Of a stretch of 64,000 nt of DNA, positions 32,226 to 40,377 are shown piece by piece (positions within the stretch are counted from its first letter, which is position 1; each line of letters begins with the position of its first letter). Made by a program: the position numbers and the translations under genes. The notes under the pieces were generated by a model that was not told the origin of the DNA, ran no database searches, and saw only the letters and a program-made list of their open reading frames with translations. Source of the stretch: Catelliglobosispora koreensis DSM 44566 (GTDB lineage: Bacteria > Actinomycetota > Actinomycetes > Mycobacteriales > Micromonosporaceae); the NCBI RefSeq assembly GCF_000379685.1, contig NZ_KB903259.1, positions 1 through 64,000 of the forward strand. Reading direction: 5' to 3'.

Positions 32226-32552
32226 ATGGGACTGCGCTGGCATGGAACAGGGGTAGCTGCCATGGATCCGGCCCGGCTCGGTCGGTGGTGGGCCGAGGTG
32301 CTGGGAGTGCGCGTGGTCTACGAGAAGCCCGATATGGTGGCGCTTCCGGGCCTGATCTTCGTGCGGGCGACCGAACCGAAGGCAGGCCCGAATCGCCTCC
32401 ACATTGAACTGACGTGCGATGACCTCAGAGCCGATGTCGAGCGGCTGCTCGACATGGGCGCGCGTCACGTGCAGACCAATCCCGTGCCCGCCTCCATCGT
32501 GCTCGCCGACCCGGAAGGCAACGAGTTCTGCGTTCTAGCCCCGTTGAGCTAG
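32226..32552 (+). CDS. VOC (glyoxalase-like) protein
   Basis: A 108-aa vicinal-oxygen-chelate fold protein (MDPARLGRWWAEVLGVRVVYE, NRLHIELTCDDLRADVERLLDMGARH, LADPEGNEFCVL). Only one VOC unit is present, so it probably dimerises. Candidate metal ligands are His in NRLHIE and Glu in GNEF. Substrate unknown; it is one of many actinobacterial VOC proteins. It lies 9 bases after ppdK and 4 bases before dgt, so co-transcription is likely. Confidence 0.87.
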   Translation: MGLRWHGTGVAAMDPARLGRWWAEVLGVRVVYEKPDMVALPGLIFVRATEPKAGPNRLHIELTCDDLRADVERLLDMGARHVQTNPVPASIVLADPEGNEFCVLAPLS

Positions 32553-32556
32553 TAGT

Positions 32557-33726
32557 GTGAGGAAGGTGGCTGACGACGAACGGTTCGCCCCCGAGCCCGC
32601 GAAAGACACCGTGCGCGGGCCTTATGAACGCGACCGGGCCCGGGTGCTGCACTCGGCCGGTTTCCGCCGCCTAGCCGCCAAGACCCAGGTCCATACCGCC
32701 GGCACGGATGACTTTCTGCGCACGAGACTCACCCATTCCCTTGAGGTGGCTCAAATCGCCCGTGAGATGGGCTCCCGGCTGGGCTGCGATCCCGACGTCG
32801 TCGACGTCGCCGGCCTCGCGCACGATCTCGGGCACCCGCCCTTTGGCCACAACGGTGAGGATGCTCTCGACGTGGTCGCCCAGCCTTGCGGCGGGTTTGA
32901 GGGCAACGCCCAGACGTTGCGTGTGCTGACCCGGCTGGAAGCCAAAGTGGAGGGTGCCGGGCTCAACTTGACCCGTGCCTCACTGGACGCCACGTGTAAA
33001 TACCCGTGGCTGCGCCAGCCAGGCGAGCGCAAGTTTGGTGCGTATGCCGACGACGAGCCCGTTTTCGACTGGCTGCGCGAAGGGCGCGGGCCGGACCAGA
33101 AGTGCCTTGAGGCGCAGGTCATGGACTGGGCCGACGACGTGGCCTATTCCGTGCACGACGTTGAGGACGGCATCTTCTCCGGATTCATCGACGTGGGCAA
33201 ACTACTGTCCGATCCGGACGAACGAGCCGCCTTCGAGGACGCCCCGCTAGCGGAATTGCTTGCTGACCCTGCTTTCTCGGTGCTCGCGCACTACGACGGG
33301 TCGCACAAGGCGCAGATCGCCCTCAAGACGTTCACGAGTCACACGACGGGCCGTTTCGTGGCGGCCGCCGTCAACGCGACGCGGCTTAAGTACGGCTTCA
33401 ACCCGTTGCGCCGCTACGACGCTGACCTGATCATCCCGCCCGCCGAGCGAGCCCACTGCGCGCTGCTCAAGGCGATAGCGGTCCGTTACGTGATGCGCCG
33501 CCGGGGCATGGAGCCGTGGTACGAGCAGCAGCGCCAGATCCTGACCGAGCTCGTGGAAGTGTTGTCCGAGCGGGCACCGGAGGGTCTCGATCCCGTGTTC
33601 GGGCCGCTCTACAAAGAGGCAGCCGACGATGCCGCCCGGTTGCGCGTCGTCATCGATCAGGTCGCTTGCCTGACCGACCCCGCCGCCATCCAGTGGCACC
33701 GTGAACTGACCGCCAAACGCGCCTGA
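32557..33726 (+). CDS. dgt: Deoxyguanosinetriphosphate triphosphohydrolase-like protein
   Basis: A 389-aa HD-domain dNTPase that splits dNTPs to deoxynucleoside and triphosphate and so sets dNTP pools. The metal-binding motif is H in RLTHSLEVAQIARE, HD in GLAHDLGHPPFGHNGEDAL and the later Asp in MDWADDVAYSVHDVEDG. It belongs to the shorter, type-2 Dgt group. It is followed by dnaG with a 13-base gap, an order widely kept in actinobacteria. GTG start. Confidence 0.94.
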   Translation: MRKVADDERFAPEPAKDTVRGPYERDRARVLHSAGFRRLAAKTQVHTAGTDDFLRTRLTHSLEVAQIAREMGSRLGCDPDVVDVAGLAHDLGHPPFGHNGEDALDVVAQPCGGFEGNAQTLRVLTRLEAKVEGAGLNLTRASLDATCKYPWLRQPGERKFGAYADDEPVFDWLREGRGPDQKCLEAQVMDWADDVAYSVHDVEDGIFSGFIDVGKLLSDPDERAAFEDAPLAELLADPAFSVLAHYDGSHKAQIALKTFTSHTTGRFVAAAVNATRLKYGFNPLRRYDADLIIPPAERAHCALLKAIAVRYVMRRRGMEPWYEQQRQILTELVEVLSERAPEGLDPVFGPLYKEAADDAARLRVVIDQVACLTDPAAIQWHRELTAKRA

Positions 33727-33739
33727 CAGAATAGGAAGC

Positions 33740-35587
33740 ATGGCTGGTGGAGGCAGGATTCGCGATGAGGATATCGCCCTCGTCCGGGAGCGCAGCTCTA
33801 TCGTGGATGTGGCCTCAGAGCAGGTAACTCTTAAGCCAGCTGGCGGCGGCAACCTCAAGGGCCTGTGCCCTTTCCACGATGAGAAGACGCCTTCGTTCAC
33901 CGTCGCCCAGGCCCGCAATGTGTATTTCTGCCACGGTTGTGGGGCCGGCGGCGATGTCATCAACTTCGTCCAGAAGATCGACCACCTGACCTTTATGGAA
34001 GCCGTTGAGCGGCTGGCCGACCGGGCGGGCATTCAGCTGCGCCGGATGGAAGGCGGGTCGGCTCCGGTCAAGCAGGCCGGGCAGCGCCAGCGCCTGGTCG
34101 AAGCGCACAAGGCCGCGGCGGCCTTCTATGCCGAGCAACTCCTCACGCCCGGGGCACGGGCTGCCCGGGAGTTCCTGGCACAGCGGGGTTTCGACCGGGC
34201 GGCGGCTGAGAAGTACGGCTGCGGTTTCGCTCCTGACGGCTGGGATCTGCTCACCAAACACTTGCGCCAGTTGGGGTTCACTACCGCCGAGCTGGAGACC
34301 GCCGGGCTCGCGAAGCCGGCTCGCTCGGGCAGCCTGATCGACCGGTTCCGCCGGCGGCTGCTGTGGCCGATCCGCGACGTGAGCGGCGATGTCATTGGCT
34401 TCGGGGCCAGGAAACTGTTCGACGACGATGACGGCCCAAAATACCTCAACACCCCGGAAACGCCGCTATATAAGAAGTCCCACGTGCTCTACGGCGTCGA
34501 CCTGGCCAAGCGGGAGATCGCCAAGCAGGGGCGTGCCGTCATCGTCGAGGGCTACACCGACGTCATGGCCTGCCACCTCGCGGGCGTCACCACGGCCGTC
34601 GCCACTTGCGGCACAGCCTTCGGTAACGATCACATCGGCGTGCTGCGGCGGCTCCTGCTCGACAGCGACACCTTCGCCGGCGAGGTCATCTTCACCTTCG
34701 ACGGTGACGCGGCCGGGCAGAAGGCCGCGCTGCGGGCCTTCGCCGACGATCAGCGGTTCGTGGGCCAGACCTTCATCGCGGTCAGCCCCGACAACATGGA
34801 CCCGTGTGAATTGCGTCTGGCCAAGGGAGATCTGGCCGTGCGGGATCTGGTCGCCTCGCGTGAGCCGCTCATCGCCTTCGCCCTGCGCTCGACCATGGCG
34901 CGCTTCGATCTGGACACCGTGGAGGGCCGCGTCGCCGCGCTGCGTGCCACCGCGCCGATGGTCTCCAAAATCAAAGACAAGAGCCTCCTCAATGGGTACG
35001 CCATGCGCCTAGCCGGAGACCTCGGCGTTGAGGTTGACGAGGTCCGGCGGGCCGTGGCCACGGCAGCGGGCAAGGAAACGGCACAGGCCCCCAAGCCCCG
35101 TCAGCCCGCCGCTGGCGACCCGAGACTGGTCGTCGAGCGGGAGGCGCTCAAGCTCGCCATCCAGTCGCCTGTGCTCGCTGGGCCGGTCTTTGACGCCGTG
35201 GACGGTTCTTACTACTCCCACATTCCACATCAGATGGTGCGCGCCGCGATCGCCGAAGCCGGGGGAGCGGTGGCCGGCGTGAGCGGGCCCGGCTGGATCA
35301 ACAGCGTGCGCGACCTGTGCCCCGACCTCGCCGCGCAGGTGCTCGTGATGGAGCTGGCCGTCGAGCCGGTCCACTATGACAGCGAACCCGACTCGGCCTA
35401 TGTCAACGTCGTGCTGGCCCGGCTGCAGCTCGCTGGGCTCAAGCAACGCATCGATGACGTTAAGTCGAAGCTGCAGCGCATCAACCCCGTCACCGAAAAG
35501 GATGAGTACCACAGCAGATTCGCCGATCTGCTCGCCCTCGAGCAGCACTCCCGTGCGCTCAAAGAGACGGCCGCGGGAGGGCTGTGA
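33740..35587 (+). CDS. dnaG: DNA primase
   Basis: A 615-aa primase that makes RNA primers at the replication fork. The N-terminal CHC2 zinc finger has Cys43, His46, Cys64 and Cys67; the TOPRIM core has VIVEGYTDVMA and FTFDGDAAGQKA; and a C-terminal helicase-binding region (about 450-615) follows. Length is normal. The next gene starts at the A of its TGA stop, a coupled pair. Confidence 0.97.
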   Translation: MAGGGRIRDEDIALVRERSSIVDVASEQVTLKPAGGGNLKGLCPFHDEKTPSFTVAQARNVYFCHGCGAGGDVINFVQKIDHLTFMEAVERLADRAGIQLRRMEGGSAPVKQAGQRQRLVEAHKAAAAFYAEQLLTPGARAAREFLAQRGFDRAAAEKYGCGFAPDGWDLLTKHLRQLGFTTAELETAGLAKPARSGSLIDRFRRRLLWPIRDVSGDVIGFGARKLFDDDDGPKYLNTPETPLYKKSHVLYGVDLAKREIAKQGRAVIVEGYTDVMACHLAGVTTAVATCGTAFGNDHIGVLRRLLLDSDTFAGEVIFTFDGDAAGQKAALRAFADDQRFVGQTFIAVSPDNMDPCELRLAKGDLAVRDLVASREPLIAFALRSTMARFDLDTVEGRVAALRATAPMVSKIKDKSLLNGYAMRLAGDLGVEVDEVRRAVATAAGKETAQAPKPRQPAAGDPRLVVEREALKLAIQSPVLAGPVFDAVDGSYYSHIPHQMVRAAIAEAGGAVAGVSGPGWINSVRDLCPDLAAQVLVMELAVEPVHYDSEPDSAYVNVVLARLQLAGLKQRIDDVKSKLQRINPVTEKDEYHSRFADLLALEQHSRALKETAAGGL

Positions 35588-36201
35588 TGGTTTTCGGGTT
35601 CCTGAAGCGGCGCATCCTGCCCCGTGAGCACCGGCCGCCGCTGTCGCGTGATGAGCGCGTGCTCGCCTGGGCGTTCACTTCCGGCGGGGTGCCCACGAGA
35701 GGACGGGACACGGCGGAACCTGAGCCGGATTCCCGGCGGAACGGAGGCGAGACGGGCGCTGCCCAGAATTCCGGCGACCCGATCGTGGCGACCAACCTCG
35801 GGCTTTGGGTGCGCGGGACGCGCACGGACTGGCATGACATTGCCAAAGCGGTGTGGGACGGCAGTGTTCTCTCGGTGATCGTTTCCACGCCGGTCGTGGC
35901 CCGGGACGGTTATGTCGTCGTGGCTGACGCTGAGCCCGTGCGCTATCCGGTTTCCGAGCCGGGGCACTTGCCGCACCAGGTGCGCCTGCGGGTCACCAAC
36001 TCGGTGCGCAACGCCTCGCATCACGGGCTGCCCGGGGGAGGCGGGGTGTGGATCGCGGCTCGCCGAGTACCAGGAAAAGATGGGTTGTCCTGGATCGTTC
36101 GCTATGACGCCGGGACGGATGCCGATGATCCAGCGGTGACACTGGCGACCGACGAGATCTTTAGGGAAACCCATTGGAGAACTGTCGGAGGGTCCGAGTA
36201 G
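35587..36201 (+). CDS. Hypothetical protein downstream of dnaG
   Basis: About 204 aa, no signal peptide or membrane helix. A basic N-terminus (FGFLKRRILPREHRPPLSRDERVLAW) leads to a variable acidic linker (about 40-70) and a beta-rich domain with LGLWVRGTRTDWHDIAKAVWDG and VRLRVTNSVRNASHH. This pattern occurs in uncharacterised proteins next to dnaG in actinobacteria. ATG 35587 overlaps the dnaG stop by one base after a GGGAGGG site. Function not known. Confidence 0.8.
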   Translation: MVFGFLKRRILPREHRPPLSRDERVLAWAFTSGGVPTRGRDTAEPEPDSRRNGGETGAAQNSGDPIVATNLGLWVRGTRTDWHDIAKAVWDGSVLSVIVSTPVVARDGYVVVADAEPVRYPVSEPGHLPHQVRLRVTNSVRNASHHGLPGGGGVWIAARRVPGKDGLSWIVRYDAGTDADDPAVTLATDEIFRETHWRTVGGSE

Positions 36202-36211
36202 CGTCGCTTTT

Positions 36212-37141
36212 GTGACACAGGAACCTCTTATCTATGCCCGTGACCTGGTCAAAAAGTTCGGGGATTTCACCGCCGTCAATGGGATTGATTTGGAAGTCGC
36301 GCCTGGAGAGGCGTTCGGGTTCCTAGGGCCAAACGGGGCCGGAAAATCCTCAACGATGCGCATGATCGGCTGCGTCTCCACGCCGACCTCCGGTGAGCTG
36401 CGCATCCTCGGCATGGATCCGGTGCGCGACGGCTCGCGCATCCGGGGCAGGCTTGGCGTGTGCCCCCAGCTCGACAACCTTGACCCTGACCTGACCGTGT
36501 TCGAAAACCTCACGACCTACGCGCGCTATTTCGGGATCCCGCGCTCCGAGGGGCGCCGCCGGGCGGCCGAGCTGCTGGAGTTCGTGCAGCTGACCGAGAA
36601 GGCCGACGGCAAGGTCGAGCCGCTGTCCGGTGGCATGAAGCGCCGCCTGACCATCGCCCGCGCGATGGTCAATGAGCCCGATCTGGTGCTGCTCGACGAG
36701 CCGACGACCGGGCTCGATCCGCAAGCCCGGCATCTGTTGTGGGAGCGGCTGTTCCGCCTCAAACAGGCCGGCACGACGCTCGTGCTCACGACCCACTACA
36801 TGGACGAGGCGGAGCAGCTGTGCGACCGGCTCGTCGTCATGGATGGCGGAAAGATCGTGGCCGAGGGCTCGCCACGGCATCTCATCGATACCTACTCCAC
36901 CAAGGAAGTGGTGGAGCTGCGGTTCGGCTCCGACACGCCAGCGTCCTATGTGGACAAACTTGAGGGCATCGGCGACCGGCTCGACCCGCTGCCCGACCGG
37001 CTGCTGCTCTACAGCGCTGACGGCGAGGGCGCGGTGAGCGAGGTGCACCGCCGCGGTTACACGCCGTCGAGCGTCCTCGTGCGGCGCTCCACTTTGGAGG
37101 ATGTGTTCCTCATCCTCACCGGCCGGACGCTGGTGGATTAG
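36212..37141 (+). CDS. ABC exporter ATP-binding protein (DrrA-like)
   Basis: A 309-aa nucleotide-binding subunit of the ABC-2/daunorubicin-resistance group. Walker A is GPNGAGKSS (about 40-48), the signature is LSGGMKRRLTIARA, Walker B is LVLLDEPTTGLDP, and the switch His is in TTHYMDEAE. A C-terminal DrrA-type extension (about 225-309) follows. Two permease genes follow directly. It powers export of a lipid or drug-like molecule; the substrate is unknown. The GTG has no clear Shine-Dalgarno. Confidence 0.94.
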   Translation: MTQEPLIYARDLVKKFGDFTAVNGIDLEVAPGEAFGFLGPNGAGKSSTMRMIGCVSTPTSGELRILGMDPVRDGSRIRGRLGVCPQLDNLDPDLTVFENLTTYARYFGIPRSEGRRRAAELLEFVQLTEKADGKVEPLSGGMKRRLTIARAMVNEPDLVLLDEPTTGLDPQARHLLWERLFRLKQAGTTLVLTTHYMDEAEQLCDRLVVMDGGKIVAEGSPRHLIDTYSTKEVVELRFGSDTPASYVDKLEGIGDRLDPLPDRLLLYSADGEGAVSEVHRRGYTPSSVLVRRSTLEDVFLILTGRTLVD

Positions 37142-37143
37142 CC

Positions 37144-37899
37144 ATGGCCGGAACGCTCGCCATCCTCGAACGGCACCTGACCATCTACAAACGCAACTGG
37201 TATGCCTCGGTCTTCTCGTCGTTCATCCTGCCGGTGCTGTTCGTCATCAGCATCGGCATCGGCGTAGGCAGCTACGTCGGCACGGTCGACGGCTGGGAAT
37301 ACTTGTCCTACATCGTGCCTGGCGTGCTCGCCTCGGGCGCGTTCCAGACGGCGATCGGGGAGTCGACCTTCCCGGTGCTTGGCGACTTCAAGTGGAGCCG
37401 GGCCTATCACGCGATGCGGGCCACCCCGTTACGCATCAAGGACATGATCTTTGGCTGGCAGCTCTACATCCAGATCCGTGTCTTCATCGCCTCGGTCATC
37501 TTCCTCGTCGTGAGTGCGATTTTCGGTGCCGTGCACTCGCCGTGGGTCGTGGTCACCCCGCTCATCTGCGCCCTCGTGGCGCTAGCGACAGCAGCACCGG
37601 TAAGCGCGTTTTCGGCCGGCCTCGAAAACGACTCCTATTTCGCGCTGCTGTTCCGCTTCATCGTCATCCCGTCCACGTTGTTCGCTGGAGTGTTCTTCCC
37701 AGTGACGCAACTGCCGCTGCTCGTGCGCCCGCTCGCCTACGCCTCACCGCTGTGGCACGCGGTGGAGCTGTGCCGGGCCGCGATGCTGGGCACCCCGCCG
37801 CCCTGGCCGGTGGCCGTGCACGTGGGCTACCTGATCGTTCTCGCCGTCGGCGGCCTCTACTGGGCAGACCGCGCCTACTCCAAACGACTCAAGGACTGA
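37144..37899 (+). CDS. ABC-2 type permease 1
   Basis: A 251-aa membrane subunit with six predicted helices, of the ABC-2 transporter class. Typical are an N-terminal amphipathic stretch (LAILERHLTIYKRNWYASVFSSFILPVLFVI), the ALEKSAF-like motif before the loop (FKWSRAYHAMRATPLRIKDMI), and PVTQLPLLVRPLAYASPLWHAVELCR near the end. It starts 2 bases after the ATPase stop and is followed by a second, related permease, so the two probably form a heterodimer. Confidence 0.92.
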   Translation: MAGTLAILERHLTIYKRNWYASVFSSFILPVLFVISIGIGVGSYVGTVDGWEYLSYIVPGVLASGAFQTAIGESTFPVLGDFKWSRAYHAMRATPLRIKDMIFGWQLYIQIRVFIASVIFLVVSAIFGAVHSPWVVVTPLICALVALATAAPVSAFSAGLENDSYFALLFRFIVIPSTLFAGVFFPVTQLPLLVRPLAYASPLWHAVELCRAAMLGTPPPWPVAVHVGYLIVLAVGGLYWADRAYSKRLKD

Positions 37900-37901
37900 C
37901 G

Positions 37902-38714
37902 ATGGTCACGACATATGCCGTCGTTCGCGGCACCGAGTTGTCCACGCCCTCCCGCGTGGCGTCCATCCTCAACCGCAACGTCTCCGCGCTGCGGTCAGGG
38001 CCGTCCTACTGGCTTGTCCTGTTCTCCGGGTTCTTCGAGCCGGTGCTCTATCTGCTGTCCATCGGCGTGGGCGTTGGTGCCCTGATCGGCAACATCGAGA
38101 TCGGCGACAAGGCCCTCGGCTACGCGGCGTTCGTGGCGCCCGCGATGCTGGCCGTTTCGGCGATGTCGGGCGCGCTGGCCGAGACGACCTTCAATTTCTT
38201 CTTCAAGTTCAAATACGTCAAGACCTATGACGGCATGCTCGCCACCCCGCTCAAGCCAACGGATATCGCGATCGGCGAGCTCGGCTGGGCCATGCTGCGG
38301 GGCTCCCTTTACACCGGGTGCTTCCTGATCGTCATGATCGCGATGAATCTGACCACTCCGTTCTGGGCATTGGCCGCGTTTCCGGCGACGATGCTCGTCG
38401 GTTTAGCCTTCGGCGCGGTCGGCATGGCGATCAGCACGATGATCCGTGGATGGCAAGATTTTGACCTCGTGTTCACGGGGCAGTTCGCGATGTTCCTGTT
38501 CTCCGGGACCTTCTCGCCGGTGCAGAACTACCCGCTCGCGGTCGAGATTCTCATCGGCCTCACCCCGCTGTATCACGCGGTCGAATTGGTTCGCGGTTTG
38601 GCGACCGGGGTGCTGGGCTGGGGAATGCTCGTGAATGTCGCCTATCTGGCGCTCATGACAGTGGCGGGTTTGATGGTGGCAAGCCGCCGTATGGCAAAGA
38701 TGCTACTGGCCTAA
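37902..38714 (+). CDS. ABC-2 type permease 2
   Basis: A 270-aa second permease, similar in layout to the first (FEPVLYLLSIGVGVGALIG; FKYVKTYDGMLATPLKPTDIAIGEL; FSPVQNYPLAVEILIGLTPLYHAVELVRGL). The frame stays open far upstream into the other permease, but ATG 37902, 2 bases after the preceding stop, gives the family N-terminus. With the ATPase and permease 1 it makes a complete exporter. Confidence 0.92.
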   Translation: MVTTYAVVRGTELSTPSRVASILNRNVSALRSGPSYWLVLFSGFFEPVLYLLSIGVGVGALIGNIEIGDKALGYAAFVAPAMLAVSAMSGALAETTFNFFFKFKYVKTYDGMLATPLKPTDIAIGELGWAMLRGSLYTGCFLIVMIAMNLTTPFWALAAFPATMLVGLAFGAVGMAISTMIRGWQDFDLVFTGQFAMFLFSGTFSPVQNYPLAVEILIGLTPLYHAVELVRGLATGVLGWGMLVNVAYLALMTVAGLMVASRRMAKMLLA

Positions 38715-38732
38715 TGCATTTGCAGGTACGTG

Positions 38733-38771
38733 AATGAGTCGGTGAGGTGATCTTCGCTTCATCGACTCATT
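38733..38771. terminator. Inverted repeat after the ABC operon
   Basis: AATGAGTCG (38733-38741) pairs with CGACTCATT (38763-38771), followed by TGTTACG. It may end the ABC operon, or be an operator for the next gene. The rest of the 147-base gap shows nothing else. Confidence 0.4.
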
Positions 38772-38861
38772 TGTTACGATCGATTTGTCTGATGTGGAGG
38801 GTGCCGGTACTTTCTCGACCATTAACTTTTGGCGTTCCAGCCGTTCGGGTGGAGGTGGCCG

Positions 38862-39695
38862 ATGCGTTTGCTGCACCCAGATGGGCAAACCGTCTACGTA
38901 GCCGAAATTCTCCCTGCGCGCCCAGAGAACGATTTGCGTTCTCTGATAGGCGAAATCGAGAATTATTCGGGCGACGTGTCGAGCCTTAGCCTGTCCCTCG
39001 GCACCTCACTGGCTTCCGACCTAGCCGGCTCGGTTGGCATGCGCCGCCGTCTCCAGGCCGCCCTCGCGGCTCGCGACTTAGAGGTCGTCACGTTCCGCGC
39101 TTCGGTGCCGCACCGCACTTGGCGCACTTGGTGGACCTATCTGCTCGATCTGGCCCGGGTGCTGGCCGACTTACTGCACGAAGACACCACCCACGGATCG
39201 ATATCAACAACCGTCCCGGCCATCGGGGAAGATCCGTGGGAAGCCGCGGCGCGCGAACTCGACGACCTCGGCAGCGGGCTGACCGAGATCGCGTGGCACA
39301 CGGGCAGCTTCGTGCGGGTCGGCTGCGAACTCGGCGAAGGCACCCTGCTGACTACGGTCGACGAAGCTGTCCAGCTGCTCGGCCAGGTCGACCCGGCCCG
39401 CATCGGGCTCTGCCTCGACCCGGGGCCACTGCTTGACGCTGGAGACACGGCCCCTCAAGCGCTAGTCAAGCTGCGGCGAGCCAACCTGAGCGTGGTCAAA
39501 GTTCACCTCGACGGGAACGCCTCGTCGCGAGCGCTTCTCGGCGCCCTCCTCGGCGGCGGCCATCCCCTGTGCGACCACTACGAGGTGTCCACACCCAAGG
39601 CACTGGTCGCGGCGCAGGAGGAATTCGCGGTCCTCGGCCTCGACGGCGCCGGTGACCGGCCCATGCCAGGGCGGGGCCGGCCAGCAGCCGCCTAG
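38862..39695 (+). CDS. EboE-like TIM-barrel protein
   Basis: A 277-aa protein resembling EboE, a sugar-phosphate isomerase/epimerase-like TIM barrel of the Ebo metabolite-traffic clusters. Supporting segments are the DLRSLIGEIENY opening, LEVVTFRASVPHRTW, GSISTTVPAIG, the strand LGEGTLLTTVDEAVQLL, IGLCLDPGPLL (usually LDACH, so the metal-binding His is not at that place) and LSVVKVHLDG. No other ebo genes are nearby, which is unusual. GGAGG (38851-38855) fixes ATG 38862. Moderate certainty. Confidence 0.6.
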   Translation: MRLLHPDGQTVYVAEILPARPENDLRSLIGEIENYSGDVSSLSLSLGTSLASDLAGSVGMRRRLQAALAARDLEVVTFRASVPHRTWRTWWTYLLDLARVLADLLHEDTTHGSISTTVPAIGEDPWEAAARELDDLGSGLTEIAWHTGSFVRVGCELGEGTLLTTVDEAVQLLGQVDPARIGLCLDPGPLLDAGDTAPQALVKLRRANLSVVKVHLDGNASSRALLGALLGGGHPLCDHYEVSTPKALVAAQEEFAVLGLDGAGDRPMPGRGRPAAA

Positions 39696-39889
39696 CTCAG
39701 CTTGCGCTTGCCTTCGTCGACCAAGCGCTCGGCCTGCTCCTGAACCACACCGGCTACTTCCTGCACGGTCGGGTGGTCCCAGACCTTCCGCGCCCCGGCT
39801 ACAAGATCGTCATATGCCTTCCGCCCGCCTTTGGCGCCCACGACATATCCGATCGCCAGGCCAGCGCCAAACAACAGCAGCTTTCGCAT
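39692..39889 (-). CDS. Small YtxH-like membrane protein
   Basis: A 65-aa protein with one N-terminal hydrophobic segment containing a glycine motif (LLLFGAGLAIGYVVGAKGG) and a charged helical tail (VQEVAGVVQEQAERLVDEGKR), as in YtxH-type general-stress proteins. AAGGAG lies 8 bases before ATG 39889. Its stop codon overlaps that of the convergent EboE-like gene. The frame is open upstream without coding signs. Confidence 0.72.
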   Translation of the reverse strand: MRKLLLFGAGLAIGYVVGAKGGRKAYDDLVAGARKVWDHPTVQEVAGVVQEQAERLVDEGKRKLS

Positions 39890-40021
39890 CCGTGTCTCCT
39901 TCGTCATCCCCGCGTGGTACGTCCTATCCTGCCCTTTCCTGCCCCGGGAGAAACACACCGCCACGTGCCGGGTACCCGTTTGCAGGTCCGAGATCCGGTC
40001 CTGTAATCTATTGCAGGCCAT

Positions 40022-40094
40022 TCCCCTGTAGCTCAATTGGCAGAGCAGCCGGCTGTTAACCGGCAGGTTCTTGGTTCGAGTCCAAGTGGGGGAG
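40022..40094 (+). tRNA. tRNA-Asn (GTT)
   Basis: A full cloverleaf of 73 nt: acceptor TCCCCTG pairing with TGGGGGA, D-arm GCTC..GAGC, anticodon stem GCCGG..CCGGC with loop CTGTTAA (GTT at 40055-40057), T-arm CTTGG-TTCGAGT-CCAAG, discriminator G. CCA is not encoded. tRNA 3' ends are frequent integration sites, and an accessory region starts directly after it. Confidence 0.97.
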
Positions 40095-40104
40095 CAAGTC
40101 ATTA

Positions 40105-40130
40105 AATGTCCGGATTCGTCCGGACATTTT
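40105..40130 (+). terminator. Terminator of tRNA-Asn
   Basis: An 11-bp stem (40105-40115 region with 40119-40129), with a TTCG loop and a run of T, begins about 10 bases after the tRNA. Confidence 0.85.
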
Positions 40131-40377
40131 CCTTTGGGCGATGGCTCCCCGACACCAACCGAGCGGGCGCAATATGCGAGGAATGCTTTGGCGCTCGGTC
40201 TGAAGCCGACTTCAGAGCCCGGAGTGCCTCTGCGTGGGAAGAGACGTCACGGGACGGCATAACATGGCACGAAACTGAGACCCAGGGACGTTCGGAAGCT
40301 GCGGCTTGACCACTCGGGAGCCTCTCCGGCGGGGGGATGGGGGATTCCGCCAGCGACGTGTTGCTTCTGAACGAGGT

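Noticed and set aside
40070-40094. Search for a second copy of the tRNA-Asn 3' end as an att site
   Set aside because: I found none up to 64000, so no attachment site pair is claimed.
40285-40298. GGGACGTTCGGAAG, similar to the box at 48067
   Set aside because: No gene starts downstream in either direction; it lies past the 3' end of the DUF1254 gene.
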